Below, in pieces: positions 8,329-17,121 of a stretch of 35,000 bases of DNA. The notes beneath the pieces were generated by a model, which saw only the letters and a program-made list of their open reading frames with translations, had not been told where the DNA came from and made no database searches. The DNA comes from Prorocentrum cordatum. Its lineage: Eukaryota; Sar; Dinophyceae; Prorocentrales; Prorocentraceae. The stretch lies in assembly GCA_963575745.1 (NCBI GenBank), contig CAUYUJ010009424.1:331655-366654 (forward strand). The letters are read 5' to 3'. The position numbers and the translations under genes are program-made. Positions within the stretch are counted from its first letter, which is position 1. The number at the start of each line of letters is the position of its first letter.

Positions 8329-9342
8329 AGGAGCTCCGCACGACGGGGCTCTTGCGCGTGGCCGAGCCGTGGGGCATCGGCTACGTCGTCGTTCGCGGCC
8401 CGTCGTGGGATGACGGCAACCTCGGCATGTTCGACGGCGGCCGCGGCTGCTCGGGCTACGCCGTTCCTCCGAACGACGACCATCTCAAAGCTTGGGTGAA
8501 GTTCATGCTGTGGGGTGCCGGCGACGGCTCTACGTCGCCGCGTGCATTCACGGGGTGGCACATGGGGCACCACTGGGTCAATCGCGCGATCTGCGCAGAG
8601 TTCCCCTCGGGCCGCGGCGCGCACGTCTTCCTGGCGAATGATCGCCACCGCTTCGAGCTGCAGGTTGTCGACGGGATGCCCCCCCTGTCGGACGTCGACC
8701 GCTTCTGCGCGCTGCACAACCTCTTGCTCCAGGTGCAGAACCTCTTCGCAGAGTGGCTCCCCGAATTCATGCAGTGCAACGACCTCTCGGTCGACGCCCA
8801 GACGGTGACTGAGCTCGAGAAGGCGTCCACCCAGTGGATCAAGGACGGCATGCAGGCGAAGCTCGACGACAAGATCGCCAGGGCGCTCTCCGACCAGGCC
8901 GAGGAGTTCAAGAAGAGGAAGCTGCAAGCCCAGACGAGCGCCCCCAAGGACATTGACGACGACGACGACGCCGACGACGGCGGCGGCGGCGGCGACGACG
9001 TCGACGCCGACGGCGGCGACGACGCCGACGGCCACGACGAGCGAGGACGACGACGACGACGACGCCGATTTTGGCGACGTCGGCGACGACGTCGACGTCG
9101 GCGACGGCGTCGACGATGCCGACGACGACGCCGACGACGACGTCGACGACGCCGACGCCGACATGGACGTCGCCGTCGGCGCCGACGACGACGACGCTCG
9201 CCGTCGACGCCACCGCCGACGACGACGACGACGCGTCGACGTCGACGTCGACGACGACGTCGCCGTCGTCGTCGTCGACGTCGTCGGCGTCGGCGTCGAG
9301 GAGGATCCGCCGCCGAGTGGCAAGCGCCGCAAGATCAATTGA
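8329..9342 (+). CDS. Gene B, last exon: globular domain plus acidic triplet-repeat tail
   Basis: The folded part (to about 8950) reads RTTGLLRVAEPWGIGYVVVR, GPSWDDGNLGMFDGGRGCSG, ...HMGHHWVNRAICAEFPSG, ...VDRFCALHNLLLQVQNLFAE and ...DDKIARALSDQAEEFKKRKL, a mixed domain followed by a Lys/Glu helix. It is clearly coding by codon bias. I do not recognise the fold. From 8953 the DNA is compound GAC/GGC/GTC triplets coding Asp/Ala/Gly. The acidic reading is continuous only if the frame slips by one base near 9040; that frame ends PPSGKRRKIN with TGA at 9340-9342, a plausible basic nuclear-signal-like C-terminus. Without the slip the protein runs into poly-Arg to 9824, which I reject. The slip may be a real indel, an assembly error in the repeat or a small intron. 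Confidence 0.6.
8953..9300 (+). repeat. Compound (GAC)n/(GTC)n trinucleotide tract
   Basis: About 350 bp of GAC, GCC, GGC and GTC triplets. GAC-rich blocks are followed by GTC-rich blocks (notably 9216-9290), so single strands can fold into long hairpins around repeated GACGTC and GTCGAC palindromes. It encodes the acidic tail of gene B. Confidence 0.85.
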
Positions 9343-9835
9343 GCTGGCGCTGCGGCGCCGCGCCCAGGCCGAGAGCGCGCCGAGAGCGCGCCGTGGCGGG
9401 ATGGGGGTGCCCCTCCTCCGCCTCTCTCCTCACCTCCCCCCTTCGTTCCCCCCCCATCTCCGCGCTCCCCTCCTTCCTTGCTCTCATGTTTCTCCACTCT
9501 CCCTCCTTCCTTGCCCTCCCTCCCCCCTGGCCTTCCCTCTTTCCCCCTTGCTGCCATGCCGCCCCTCTGGCTTCCTCCCCTCGCCCGCCCCTCATTCCCT
9601 GCCTCGCTCTCCTCATCCGCCGAATCGCACCTCGCCCCAGTTCGCCCTCGCTACCCCTCCCCCCTCCTCTCGCGGTGGTCGGGCACCCCGATCCCTCTTG
9701 CTTCCCGGCCGCCCGCGTGGTGGAGGGCGGCGACTGGTCTCGTGGCGGGAGCGCCATTTCCACGCCTCCCTCCCCCCACCTCTCACCGCCGTCGCCGCTG
9801 TCGCCATCGCCATTGCGGGGGTAGGGGGCAGGTAG
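9343..9835 (+). other. Polypyrimidine-rich intergenic tract
   Basis: From about 9410 to 9780 the + strand is dominated by CTCC, CCTTCC and CCCTC runs without stable coding text (frames read as Pro/Ser/Leu). I see no gene. It may hold the 3' UTR of gene B; no AATAAA-type signal is expected in dinoflagellates. Confidence 0.5.
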
Positions 9836-10110
9836 AAGGGGGGAGGACGAGGTCGGGAGTAGCACATGCGAGGCGGGGGTAGGGAGCACGGGAAAACGGA
9901 GGCGGGCGCAGGGAGGAAGAGGGGAAGGAGGAGGGGGGGGGGGGGGGGCGGGAGGGGGACACGGAGGAGGAGGAGGGTAGGTGTATAGGGATGGGTAGGC
10001 GATCTAGGAAGTAATGCCCTCCTACCTCTCTTTCCCTCCCTACACCCTCCTCCTCACTCTCCTCCGTCACCTCCCTCCTTCTCCTCGCTCTCTTCCGCCG
10101 CCCGTGCGCA
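9836..10110 (+). repeat. Polypurine block followed by polypyrimidine block (inverted)
   Basis: 9836-10010 is GGAGG/GGGAGG-rich and ends GGAGGGTAGGTGTATAGGG; 10017-10100 is the mirror in complement (CCCTCCTACCTCTC, CCCTCCCTACACCCTCCTCC). The arms can pair imperfectly across about 40 bp, giving a large hairpin, and each arm is also triplex-prone. Confidence 0.55.
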
Positions 10111-10469
10111 GGTCCACTTGGAGACCTGCGCGCGTTTTGCTGGAGGGCGCCCTGGGTGGCGGGATCGGGGGTGGGGGTTTGATTTTGCCCACGCATAAAC
10201 TTGCCATGGGCGCTCTGCCGCCCCCGTGTCTGGGGATTAAAAATCAGTAGGTGGGGTTCCTCGGTAGCGTAAGTTTGGAGTATTGCTTGACTATCTTTTA
10301 TTTTTCGTCCAGCATCCGCCTGTAGGGGGACATGCCCGACCTAACAACGTGCCAGTGGACGCGGTGGCTGGTTTCTGTCGCGAGAGAAGGTAGGGGCCTT
10401 GCAAGAGCCCCCAAAGGCTGTAAACATAGACAGACGTTGCTTGGGCTATGTTTTCGCGACGCGAAAGAG

Positions 10470-10735
10470 TCTGGGGGGGAAGCAGGAAGAGAAGAAGGAG
10501 GTGGAGGCGGAGGCGGAGAGACGACGACGAGGAGGAGACGGAGGAGGTTGAGGAAGAAGGGGGCGCGAGGAGGAAGATAAGGAGGAGGAGGCTGATCTTC
10601 GATGGGGAGGACGAAGAGGAGGAGGAGGAGGAGGAGGAGGAGGAGGAGGAGGAGGAGGAAGAGGAGGAGGGGGAGGAGGACGGGCAGGAGGCAGAAGGGA
10701 TGAGGAGGAGGAGGAAGAGGACCAGGGCAAAACCA
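10470..10735 (+). repeat. (GGA/GAG)n purine microsatellite
   Basis: GGA-rich throughout, with an almost pure GAG run at 10614-10680. It opens a Glu-rich + frame and Ser/Leu/Pro-rich - frames that are not credible genes. No splice-bounded exon seen. Confidence 0.85.
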
Positions 10736-11065
10736 AGAGTCAGCAACGATGTTGGAATTAACCATCCTTCCAAGCTCCCTCTTCATAGGCCCCCACAAAG
10801 GTTCATTTCCATTGAGGGAACTGCCACGTTGGAAGACAACCGTTTGAAGACCCTAAAGCATGCCAAAACATTGTTCCCGGGATTTCAACTCCACGTATCA
10901 ACCCGACTGCTGCGTCTTGACGGTCCGGAATCGCGCCGACCCTCTCACCAGTCCTGGGCCAGCTTGTTGTTTCTCGAGCTGTTTCGTGATGGCCCGATGG
11001 CCCGAAGCCGGCCCCCCAGAGGCCGAAAGCGGAGAAAGCAAGTGCACGTTTCTGTTCTGAACACA

Positions 11066-11092
11066 CCAGGAGTTTGGGTGCAAATTTCAAGC
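11066..11092 (+). repeat. Diverged direct repeat, copy 1
   Basis: CCAGGAGTTTGGGTGCAAAT followed by TTCAAGC. It matches copy 2 at 11339-11365 with about four differences, 273 bp downstream. Confidence 0.7.
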
Positions 11093-11138
11093 AGTGGCGA
11101 AGCGTCCCGGCTCGCCTCCTGGCCAACCAAACAACAAT

Positions 11139-11275
11139 GTTCTAAGAACTTTTTGTGGCTTGCACGATACGACCTTGGAACATTCCTGGTTGATGTTGTC
11201 TTGTTTTAACACCTCGGGTTAATGTTCTAAGAACATGGTTTTTGTTCTTAGAACGTTTTTGGGGGTTCTAAGAAC
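11139..11275 (+). repeat. Four copies of palindrome GTTCTWAGAAC
   Basis: GTTCTAAGAAC at 11139-11149, 11224-11234 and 11265-11275, and GTTCTTAGAAC at 11244-11254. Each is near-palindromic and neighbouring copies can pair with each other. They cluster in A/T-richer DNA between the two copies of the diverged direct repeat, so they could be the core of a small element or a protein-binding array. No role is shown. Confidence 0.85.
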
Positions 11276-11338
11276 ACTTCGTGGTAGGACGATGAAAATG
11301 CCAGGACGGTCGGTCCCTGCTCAACTTTTGTGAAGACG

Positions 11339-11365
11339 CCAGGATTCTGGGTGCAAATTCCAGCC
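11339..11365 (+). repeat. Diverged direct repeat, copy 2
   Basis: CCAGGATTCTGGGTGCAAAT followed by TCCAGCC. Partner of the copy at 11066-11092. Confidence 0.7.
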
Positions 11366-11985
11366 ACGCACCAGCGCGGGTGCAGGGCAGCACCGCGGCC
11401 CTCGGCACGCACGTAGGGCGCCTCGGCGGGGCGCGGGGGCGAGCGTGTGGAGCTCTGCCAGCGGCTCGTCGGGCGCGATCCATCGTCATCGCGCTGCGAC
11501 CATGTCATTCGCTGCCCAGGGGGGGGGGGCGAGGAGGAGTACAGGCGGCCCGGATTTGTAGGTCGACCCTGCCAAATCGAGGGTACCCTCGTGTTCTGTG
11601 TCTTGCGACCCATGCCTCCTGCAGTTCTGTGGCAACGTAGCCATCGGAAGGGTCTTGTGTCCTCTCGCGTGTCCTCTCCAATCAAGTCCGACTGTGCCCA
11701 GACCTTCTGTCACGTCTGGGAAGAATGTCAGCGGGAGGTTTTTGGCTCTTTTCGGCCCCGCAGGGACTGCGTGTCCGTCGAAGGACTCCTCGGGATCAGC
11801 CGGCCCAGGGGAACGGGTCTAGACCTTTGGGGGGCCACGCTGTGAAATCACGATGTCGGAGATCTGGATATAGTGGAGGATTTTCGGTTCGGTCGTCTTC
11901 GAGGGCGCAAGTCGAGCTGACAGTCGCCGGGAGAGTGCTGCAACCCATGGCTGCAACATTCGGGACAATAGATGATGCGAGGAGG

Positions 11986-12118
11986 GAGGAGGAGGAGGAG
12001 GAGGAGGAGGAGGAGGAGGAGGAGGAGGAGGAGGTGAGAAGGAGGAGGCCAGGGGACAAGGAGCAGAGATGTGAGAGGAGGAGGAGGAGGAGGAGGAGGA
12101 GGAGGAGGAGGAGGAGCG
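11986..12118 (+). repeat. (GGA)n microsatellite, two blocks
   Basis: GGA/GAG runs at 11986-12036 and 12075-12116 separated by about 38 bp. They produce Glu/Arg-rich + frames and Ser/Pro/Leu-rich - frames that I do not treat as genes. Confidence 0.9.
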
Positions 12119-13229
12119 CGTTGAAATTGCGATTGTGGGGGAGAGGGAGGATAACAGGAAGGGGGGGAGGAGGTGGAGTACAAGCAGGAGGGCGAGGGCG
12201 CAGGAAAGGGGAACAATAGCAAAAGGGGGGGGCGGTTGTCTACTAAGGCTGTGAGGATTTAGCGCTGAGATGCTTCGCGGAGGAGCTGTACGATGCACAC
12301 GTTGAAGAGCCTCGCAGCGTTCGGGCGCCTGGTGTCCGACGCGAGGTCCCTCAGACAGGGAGCAAGATTGGGACACATGCCTGCCTGGAATGGCAGGTAG
12401 GTGACAAGATGTAGGGCACTGACCGAGCTGGCCGTACTCGGGCTGATTAGGACGCAGCCGCTGGGATCCTGGAGAGAGGAGCTGACCAGCAGCCGGAATC
12501 ATCGTGCTGTAAGGTGGAGGTGATTTACGGATCGGAAGAGTCGAAACGTGCCGCCTGAGACTCCAGTCATGAGCGAAGCAAGCATGCGCGCTCACGTGTG
12601 AATGCACGTGCCTTTGGGGAGGGCGCGTTGCGCCAGTATTCGTGGCATGAGGCCGGCCCTGCGAGCTGGTAGGGTACGTACGGGGTTGGGCGCGTGCGTC
12701 CTTCCTGCACTGCAGGGACGACGGTGGACCAGCCTTCGACTTCAGCTGCGTCAAAACCTGCGAGCCCCATCGGTGCAGATGAGAAATGAGTTAGTTGCCG
12801 CCACCGTTAATGGAGATGTGAGCGATGGAGGAGCATTATTAGAGGGAGGAGGGGAACTGGCGGCGTATCACGTTTCTAATGTGCAGTGCTAGGGGCACTT
12901 CGGTCACCTTGCTCGCATCGTCAGCGGCTAGTTTGTCTCTAGCGCAGACGTGCGGCTCTCGCTGTGGCCCTGCCTGTCCAGGCGGTGCTCCTCTGCGGCT
13001 GCGGCAATTCATGAGCTGACAACGAGTACCCAAATCCGTGTGAGCCCTAGATTTCTCGGGGTGGAATTCCGTAGAGGGCTATGAGTGTGTTTCGTTGGAT
13101 GAGGTGCCTGGTCGTTGGCCCTCTTGGGGGACATCACCAGCCGAAGAAATTGCGTCACGTTATTCCACCTCTGGCGTAAACGGATTGATGATGTCTGGCT
13201 GCTGTGGGCCCCCGCGCCGGGGTCGTCAG
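12119..13229 (+). other. Region without a recognisable gene
   Basis: Mixed composition, short open frames on both strands, no family recognised and no phase-consistent exon pair found. Confidence 0.4.
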
Positions 13230-13515
13230 GGCGACGACATGTTGGATGCCCCCCGTTGGGTAGTCCGCGCGCTCAAAAAAACGCGCGGTTCCAGCTCGGT
13301 GCAACCATGTTAGATACCCCTTTGGGTGACCTGGGCGCGTGAAAACACATGGCTCCATCCTTCGGCCATGATCTACACATTTTTTGTGGTGGCCTAGACA
13401 CATGGCAACACGTGGTTCTAGCGAGGGGTAATCAGCAACCACCTCAAATCCCCCTCTGGGCGGCCCGCAGACGCAAAGGCACATGGCCCCCCCCGGGGCC
13501 AGCGCGATAGATGAT
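13230..13515 (+). repeat. 60-67 bp minisatellite, array A (degenerate)
   Basis: About four units recognised by CATGTTRGATRCCCC at 13239 and 13306, then weaker copies at 13367 and about 13437. A unit is roughly: CCATGTTAGATACCCCTTTG, GGTGACCTGGGCGCGTGAAA, then ACACATGGCTCCAG and a short spacer. Same unit as array B. Confidence 0.7.
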
Positions 13516-13569
13516 TGTTCCCCACATCCTAAGTGGGGTTCTTGTTTTCTCTGCACACCCTCCGCGCAG

Positions 13570-13727
13570 GATCTCCTCCTCCTCCTCCTCCTCCCTCTCC
13601 TCTGCTCTTCTTTGCTTCCTCCTCCGCATCATCATGACCATCACCATCACTCCCCACTCATCATCATCGTCACCATCAGCATCACCATCACCATCGCACG
13701 ATCACTCACCATCATCGGCATCGAACG

Positions 13728-13764
<37 letters not shown>

Positions 13765-13815
13765 GCATCAGCATCATCATCATCATCATCATCATCATAA
13801 TCATCATCACTACTC
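13570..13815 (+). repeat. (CTC)n then (ATC)n/(CAT)n microsatellites
   Basis: CTCCTC runs at 13571-13605 pass into CATCACCATCA words and a nearly pure ATC run at 13727-13800. Frames read His/Ser/Ile homopolymers. It directly abuts the 159-bp satellite. Confidence 0.9.
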
Positions 13816-13820
13816 GCTGA

Positions 13821-14870
13821 CTTGAGGCCTGAATATGGTGGAAGTCTCGAGCGGGAGCCTCGTCTGTGAGTGAATTGTGAGGAAGTCTCAGGCGGGAGCC
13901 CCCTCCTTATGGGGCCCGCGCTTCATGTTCGAATCCGAGCGGGTCATCTGTTACGTGCAATTGTCGTCACTTTGGGGCTCTTGAGACCTGCATATGGAGG
14001 AAGTCTCGAGCGGGAGCCTCGTCTGTGAGTGAATTGTGAGGAAGTCTCAGGCGGGAGCCCCCTCCCTATGGGGCCCGCACTTCATGTTCGAATCCGAGCG
14101 GGTCATCCGAAACGTGCAACTGTCGTCACTTTTGGGCACTTGAGACCTGCGTATGGAGGAAGTCTCGAGCGGGAGCCTCGTCTGTGGTGAATTGTGAGGA
14201 AGTCTCAGGCGGGAGCCCCCTCCCTATGGGGCCCGCACTTCATGTTCGAATCCGAGCGGGTCATCCGAAACGTGCAACTGTCGTCACTTTGGGCTCTTGA
14301 GACCTGAATATGGAGGAAGTCTCGAGCGGGAGCCTCGTCTGTGAGTGAATTGTGAGGAAGTCTCAGGCGGGAGCCCCCTCCATATGGGGCCCGCACTTCA
14401 TGTTCGAATCCGAGCGGGTCATCCGAAACGTGCAGCGGTCGTCACTTTTGGGCTCTTGAGATCTGAATATGGGGGAAGTCTCGAGCGGGAGCATCGTCTG
14501 TGAGTGAATTGTGAGGAAGTCTCAGGCGGGAGCCCCCTCCCTATGGGGCCCGCACTTCATGTTCGAATCCGAGCAGGTCATCCGAAACGTGCAATTGTCG
14601 TCATTTTTTCGCTCTTGAGACCTGCATATGGAGGAAGTCTCGAGCGGGAGCCTCGTCTGTGAGTGAATTGTGAGGAAGTCTCAGGCGGGAGCCCCCTCCC
14701 GATGGGGCCCGCGCTTCATGTTCGAATCCGAGCGGGTCATCCGAAACGTGCAACTGTCGTCACTTTTGGGCTCTTGAGACCTGCGTATGGAGGAAGTCTC
14801 GAGCGGGAGCCTCGTCTGTGAGTGAATTGTGAGGAAGTCTCAGGCGGGAGCCCCTCCCTATGGGGCCCGC
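13821..14870 (+). repeat. 159-bp tandem satellite, about 6.6 units
   Basis: Units start with CTTGAGRCCTGMRTATGG at 13821, 13980, 14139, 14296, 14455, 14614 and 14773. Spacing is 159 bp except one unit of 157. Units are well over 90% alike; the seventh stops after about 98 bp at GGGGCCCGC, where unrelated DNA begins. Inside each unit GGAAGTCTC(G)AGGCGGGAGCC-like text occurs twice about 41 bp apart, so the unit is itself a diverged dimer in its first half. Its second half carries TGTTCGAATCCGAGC, which fits the RNA polymerase III B-box. No long ORF spans the units. Confidence 0.95.
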
Positions 14871-14989
14871 TTCCCGAGGCGCTGGCCGAGGCGGCGACGG
14901 ACGGCGCTGAGGAAAATGGATTTGCTTGCCCCGACGAGGGGGAAGGGGAGGTGCACATGGAGAAAAGGCAGGGGGATGAGGAGGGAAGG

Positions 14990-15130
14990 GGCATGGGGGA
15001 GGCCGACGACGAGGAGGAGGTGGCGCGGAGAGGAGGAGGAGGAGGAGGAGGAGGAGGAGGGGAGGAAGGAGGAGGGGGAGGAGGAGGATAAGGAGAAAGA
15101 GGAGGAGGAAGAGAAATAGAAGGGGGAAGA
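14990..15130 (+). repeat. (GGA)n purine-rich tract
   Basis: GAGGAGG-rich DNA with a pure block near 15033-15060. The frame entering it from 14865 reads PLPEALAEAATDGAEENGFA and on to an acidic run, which could be a short exon remnant, but no donor or family was found. Confidence 0.7.
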
Positions 15131-15279
15131 GAGGGCAGTGCAGGGGGCGAGAGGAGAGGGTGTCCGCCAGGGGGAGGAGGAAAGGGCAAAGGGTAAGCTA
15201 AACAGTTTCTCGTGTGGGGCCCCACCGTCGGAGTATTTTTTTTTTGAGGGGGGGGGGGGTGCGGGGGCGCGCGCGTGGT

Positions 15280-15860
15280 TCCAGCGAGGGGCCACCGCGT
15301 GAGATATCCTTCTGGGTGGTCTGGAAAAGTGATTGCGCCGTTCCAGACCGGGACCACCATGTTAGATGCCCTCCTGGGCGGCCTGGATGCGCGCGCGCGT
15401 GTCTCCAGCCCGGGGCCGCCATGTTAAATAGCTATCTGGGTGAAGTGGACATGTGAAAACGTGCGATCCCAGCCTGGGGCCACCATGTTAAATGCGCCAG
15501 GGGGGGATCTGGAAATTCACAAGCCGAAGGATCTGTGTCAATTTTGCGCACATCTGCCGTCGATGCATTGATTCCCCCCCCCCCCCGCGGGCGGCCCGCG
15601 CGCGTGGGGACACGCGCTTCCAGGTTGGAGCAAACATGTTAGATATTTTTCTGGGTGGCCTGAACACGTGAACATCTTCCTTTCTTGGGACTGCCATGTC
15701 AGATATCCCCCGGGCGGCCTGGGCACGTAAAAACACATGGCTCCAGCTCGGGGCCGCCAAGTTAGATACCCCTTTTGGGCGGCGTGGGCACGCGAACGCA
15801 CGCGGTTTCATCTTGGGGCAACCGCGCCAGATGCTCCCCTGGGCGACTTGGGAACTTGAA
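15280..15860 (+). repeat. 60-67 bp minisatellite, array B
   Basis: Units marked by CATGTTAGATR-like words at about 15296, 15358, 15420, 15484, 15635, 15695, 15758 and 15823; spacing 60-65 bp except 151 bp between 15484 and 15635, where extra sequence with a C13 run lies. Typical unit text: CTCCAGCTCGGGGCCGCCAA, then GTTAGATACCCCTTTTGGGC, then GGCGTGGGCACGCGAACGCA. Same family as array A, which lies 1.8 kb to the left beyond the satellite. Confidence 0.8.
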
Positions 15861-16250
15861 ACGAGCATTTCTCGTGAGACATCCTCGGAGTTCTGGCCCC
15901 CAGGAGAGGAGCAATCGATGGGGCAACTCAAGCGTTTCGCTCGAGACTTCTTCAATCATTGAGGCGTTTCGCTGGAGACATCCGCAACGCGCGAACATAT
16001 GCCCCGAACTCGATGCTTTGGTCAACGCACCCCTCCGCGCCACCAGGTTCCTGCCCTTCTCGCCCGTCCTGCTCGCTTCTCACTGGATGCTTGTTTCCTT
16101 GATTTGGACATCTTGTGTTCCGCAGCTGCCATCGTCGACTGACTGCTCAGGTATAGCGGGGAAGGAGCGCGCCCGAGCGCGGCCGCGCGCGTCGGCCGGC
16201 GGGCCGGCCTCCTCCCTTCAGCGTTATATCTCTTGCATGCTTAACGGCAT
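15861..16250 (+). other. Transition zone with short degenerate repeats
   Basis: GCATTTCTCGTGAGACATCC (15868), GCGTTTCGCTCGAGACTTCT (15931) and GCGTTTCGCTGGAGACATCC (15963) are diverged copies of one word, echoed by TACGAGACATCATCGG at about 16291. A GGCCGGCGGGCCGGCC palindrome lies at about 16194-16209. No gene is seen. This is where base composition falls towards the retroelement. Confidence 0.5.
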
Positions 16251-16408
16251 TATATGTTCTTGCCCGTGTCTTCTGCGAAGCCCATTAACTACGAGACATC
16301 ATCGGAATATATCGCGGGGGTAATGAATATCCGGGCAAAAGATTGGTTATCAGCCGAAACGACGGCGCAGCCGTTCGCTTCGCAGAGCATGGGATCTCAA
16401 GGAGGAAT

Positions 16409-16443
16409 GTTCGGAAGGACAGATAATGGAGGGCCTTCCGAAC
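16409..16443 (+). repeat. 10-bp perfect inverted repeat
   Basis: GTTCGGAAGG at 16409-16418 and CCTTCCGAAC at 16434-16443 around a 15-base loop. Confidence 0.85.
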
Positions 16444-16633
16444 GCGACAAAAATATGAGCGCCTGGGATAGGTGACATAACTTTCACATTCTCCCCGATA
16501 AGAATGCACCAGAGAAAATGTTTGATTTGACAAAGTTGGATTCATCAGCTGATTCAGAAGATCCAAGGAGCTACCCTCGGATAGAAGGGATGGCGCAGTC
16601 AGAACTTCTACCGGGGGGTGCCTTCTGGCAGTA

Positions 16634-17112
16634 GTGGCACACGTTGGCTCTCAGAAGTTGATGGATATATATCTTGAGATGGAGAAGTTGCTGGATGCCG
16701 ATCTCTCCGAGGCATCGGTCATTGAACGCTTGGGCGCCGGGGGCGCTCTTCGATGCTGCGTGGGCAGGGTGAAGATGCGAGCGATATGCGATCTGAAGAA
16801 GATAGTTCCCATTCGATGGAGAAGAATGGGGAGTATGCTCGGTTTTCCACTTCACCTGGCCCGTCGTGTCACCTTAAACCTTTTTTTGATTTGCGTGCCG
16901 ATCCTGTTCGCGATCGCGCAATGATTGAGGCGAGTCAGCAATCCGTTCTTGATTCGGACGATGAAAGTCAGGATGAAGAGAGGCTTGTGCAAGGTGGGTG
17001 CTCATCGGCGCAGCCGATAAGAGACTCCACTGGCGCTATACGCGCGATAAGGTGTGCGCGAGAAGTTACTGGGGTGACTCCTCATCCATTGACGAAGAAA
17101 TCGAAAAAATAA
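16634..17112 (+). pseudogene. Gag-region fragments of the retroelement, 5' part
   Basis: Two overlapping frames read MAHVGSQKLMDIYLEMEKLL to about 16800 and SMEKNGEYARFSTSPGPSCH to 17112, with an acidic patch VLDSDDESQDEERL and a basic end LTKKSKK. The change of frame near 16790 implies an indel. No domain is recognisable; the assignment to gag rests on position and on the continuous chain of open + strand segments that leads to the zinc modules downstream. Confidence 0.4.
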
Positions 17113-17121
17113 GGCGATGAC

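Larger units (their letters stand above)
10740..11985 (+). other. Region without a recognisable gene
   Basis: Several frames stay open for 100-250 codons but none shows protein-like text or a family I know. It contains the palindromic GTTCTWAGAAC motif set, a diverged direct repeat (11066-11092 and 11339-11365) and a G10 run at 11520-11529. Confidence 0.4.

Noticed and set aside
8953-9835. Poly-Arg extension of the gene B frame to 9824
   Set aside because: Arises from reading the GAC tract in a shifted frame and then a polypyrimidine tract; the acidic frame with the GKRRKIN end is more protein-like.
10261-10290. TCGGTAGCGTAAGTTTGG resembles the dinoflagellate spliced leader (CCGTAGCCATTTTGGCTCAAG)
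   Set aside because: Only the first eight bases align well (7 of 8); the rest does not match and no donor GT with flanking leader context follows.
10448-11209. Glu/Arg-rich 253-codon + strand ORF and its - strand Ser/Leu partners
   Set aside because: Produced by the GGA microsatellite; the part downstream of it shows no family, splice-bounded exon or codon bias.
11139-11275. Heat-shock elements
   Set aside because: GTTCTAAGAAC has TTC and GAA three bases apart, not the two bases of the alternating nTTCnnGAAn unit.
13821-14870. tRNA gene or CRISPR array in the 159-bp repeats
   Set aside because: The B-box word is not flanked by a pairable T-stem and no acceptor stem or A-box was found. Repeats are contiguous 159-bp units without unique spacers, so it is not a CRISPR array.
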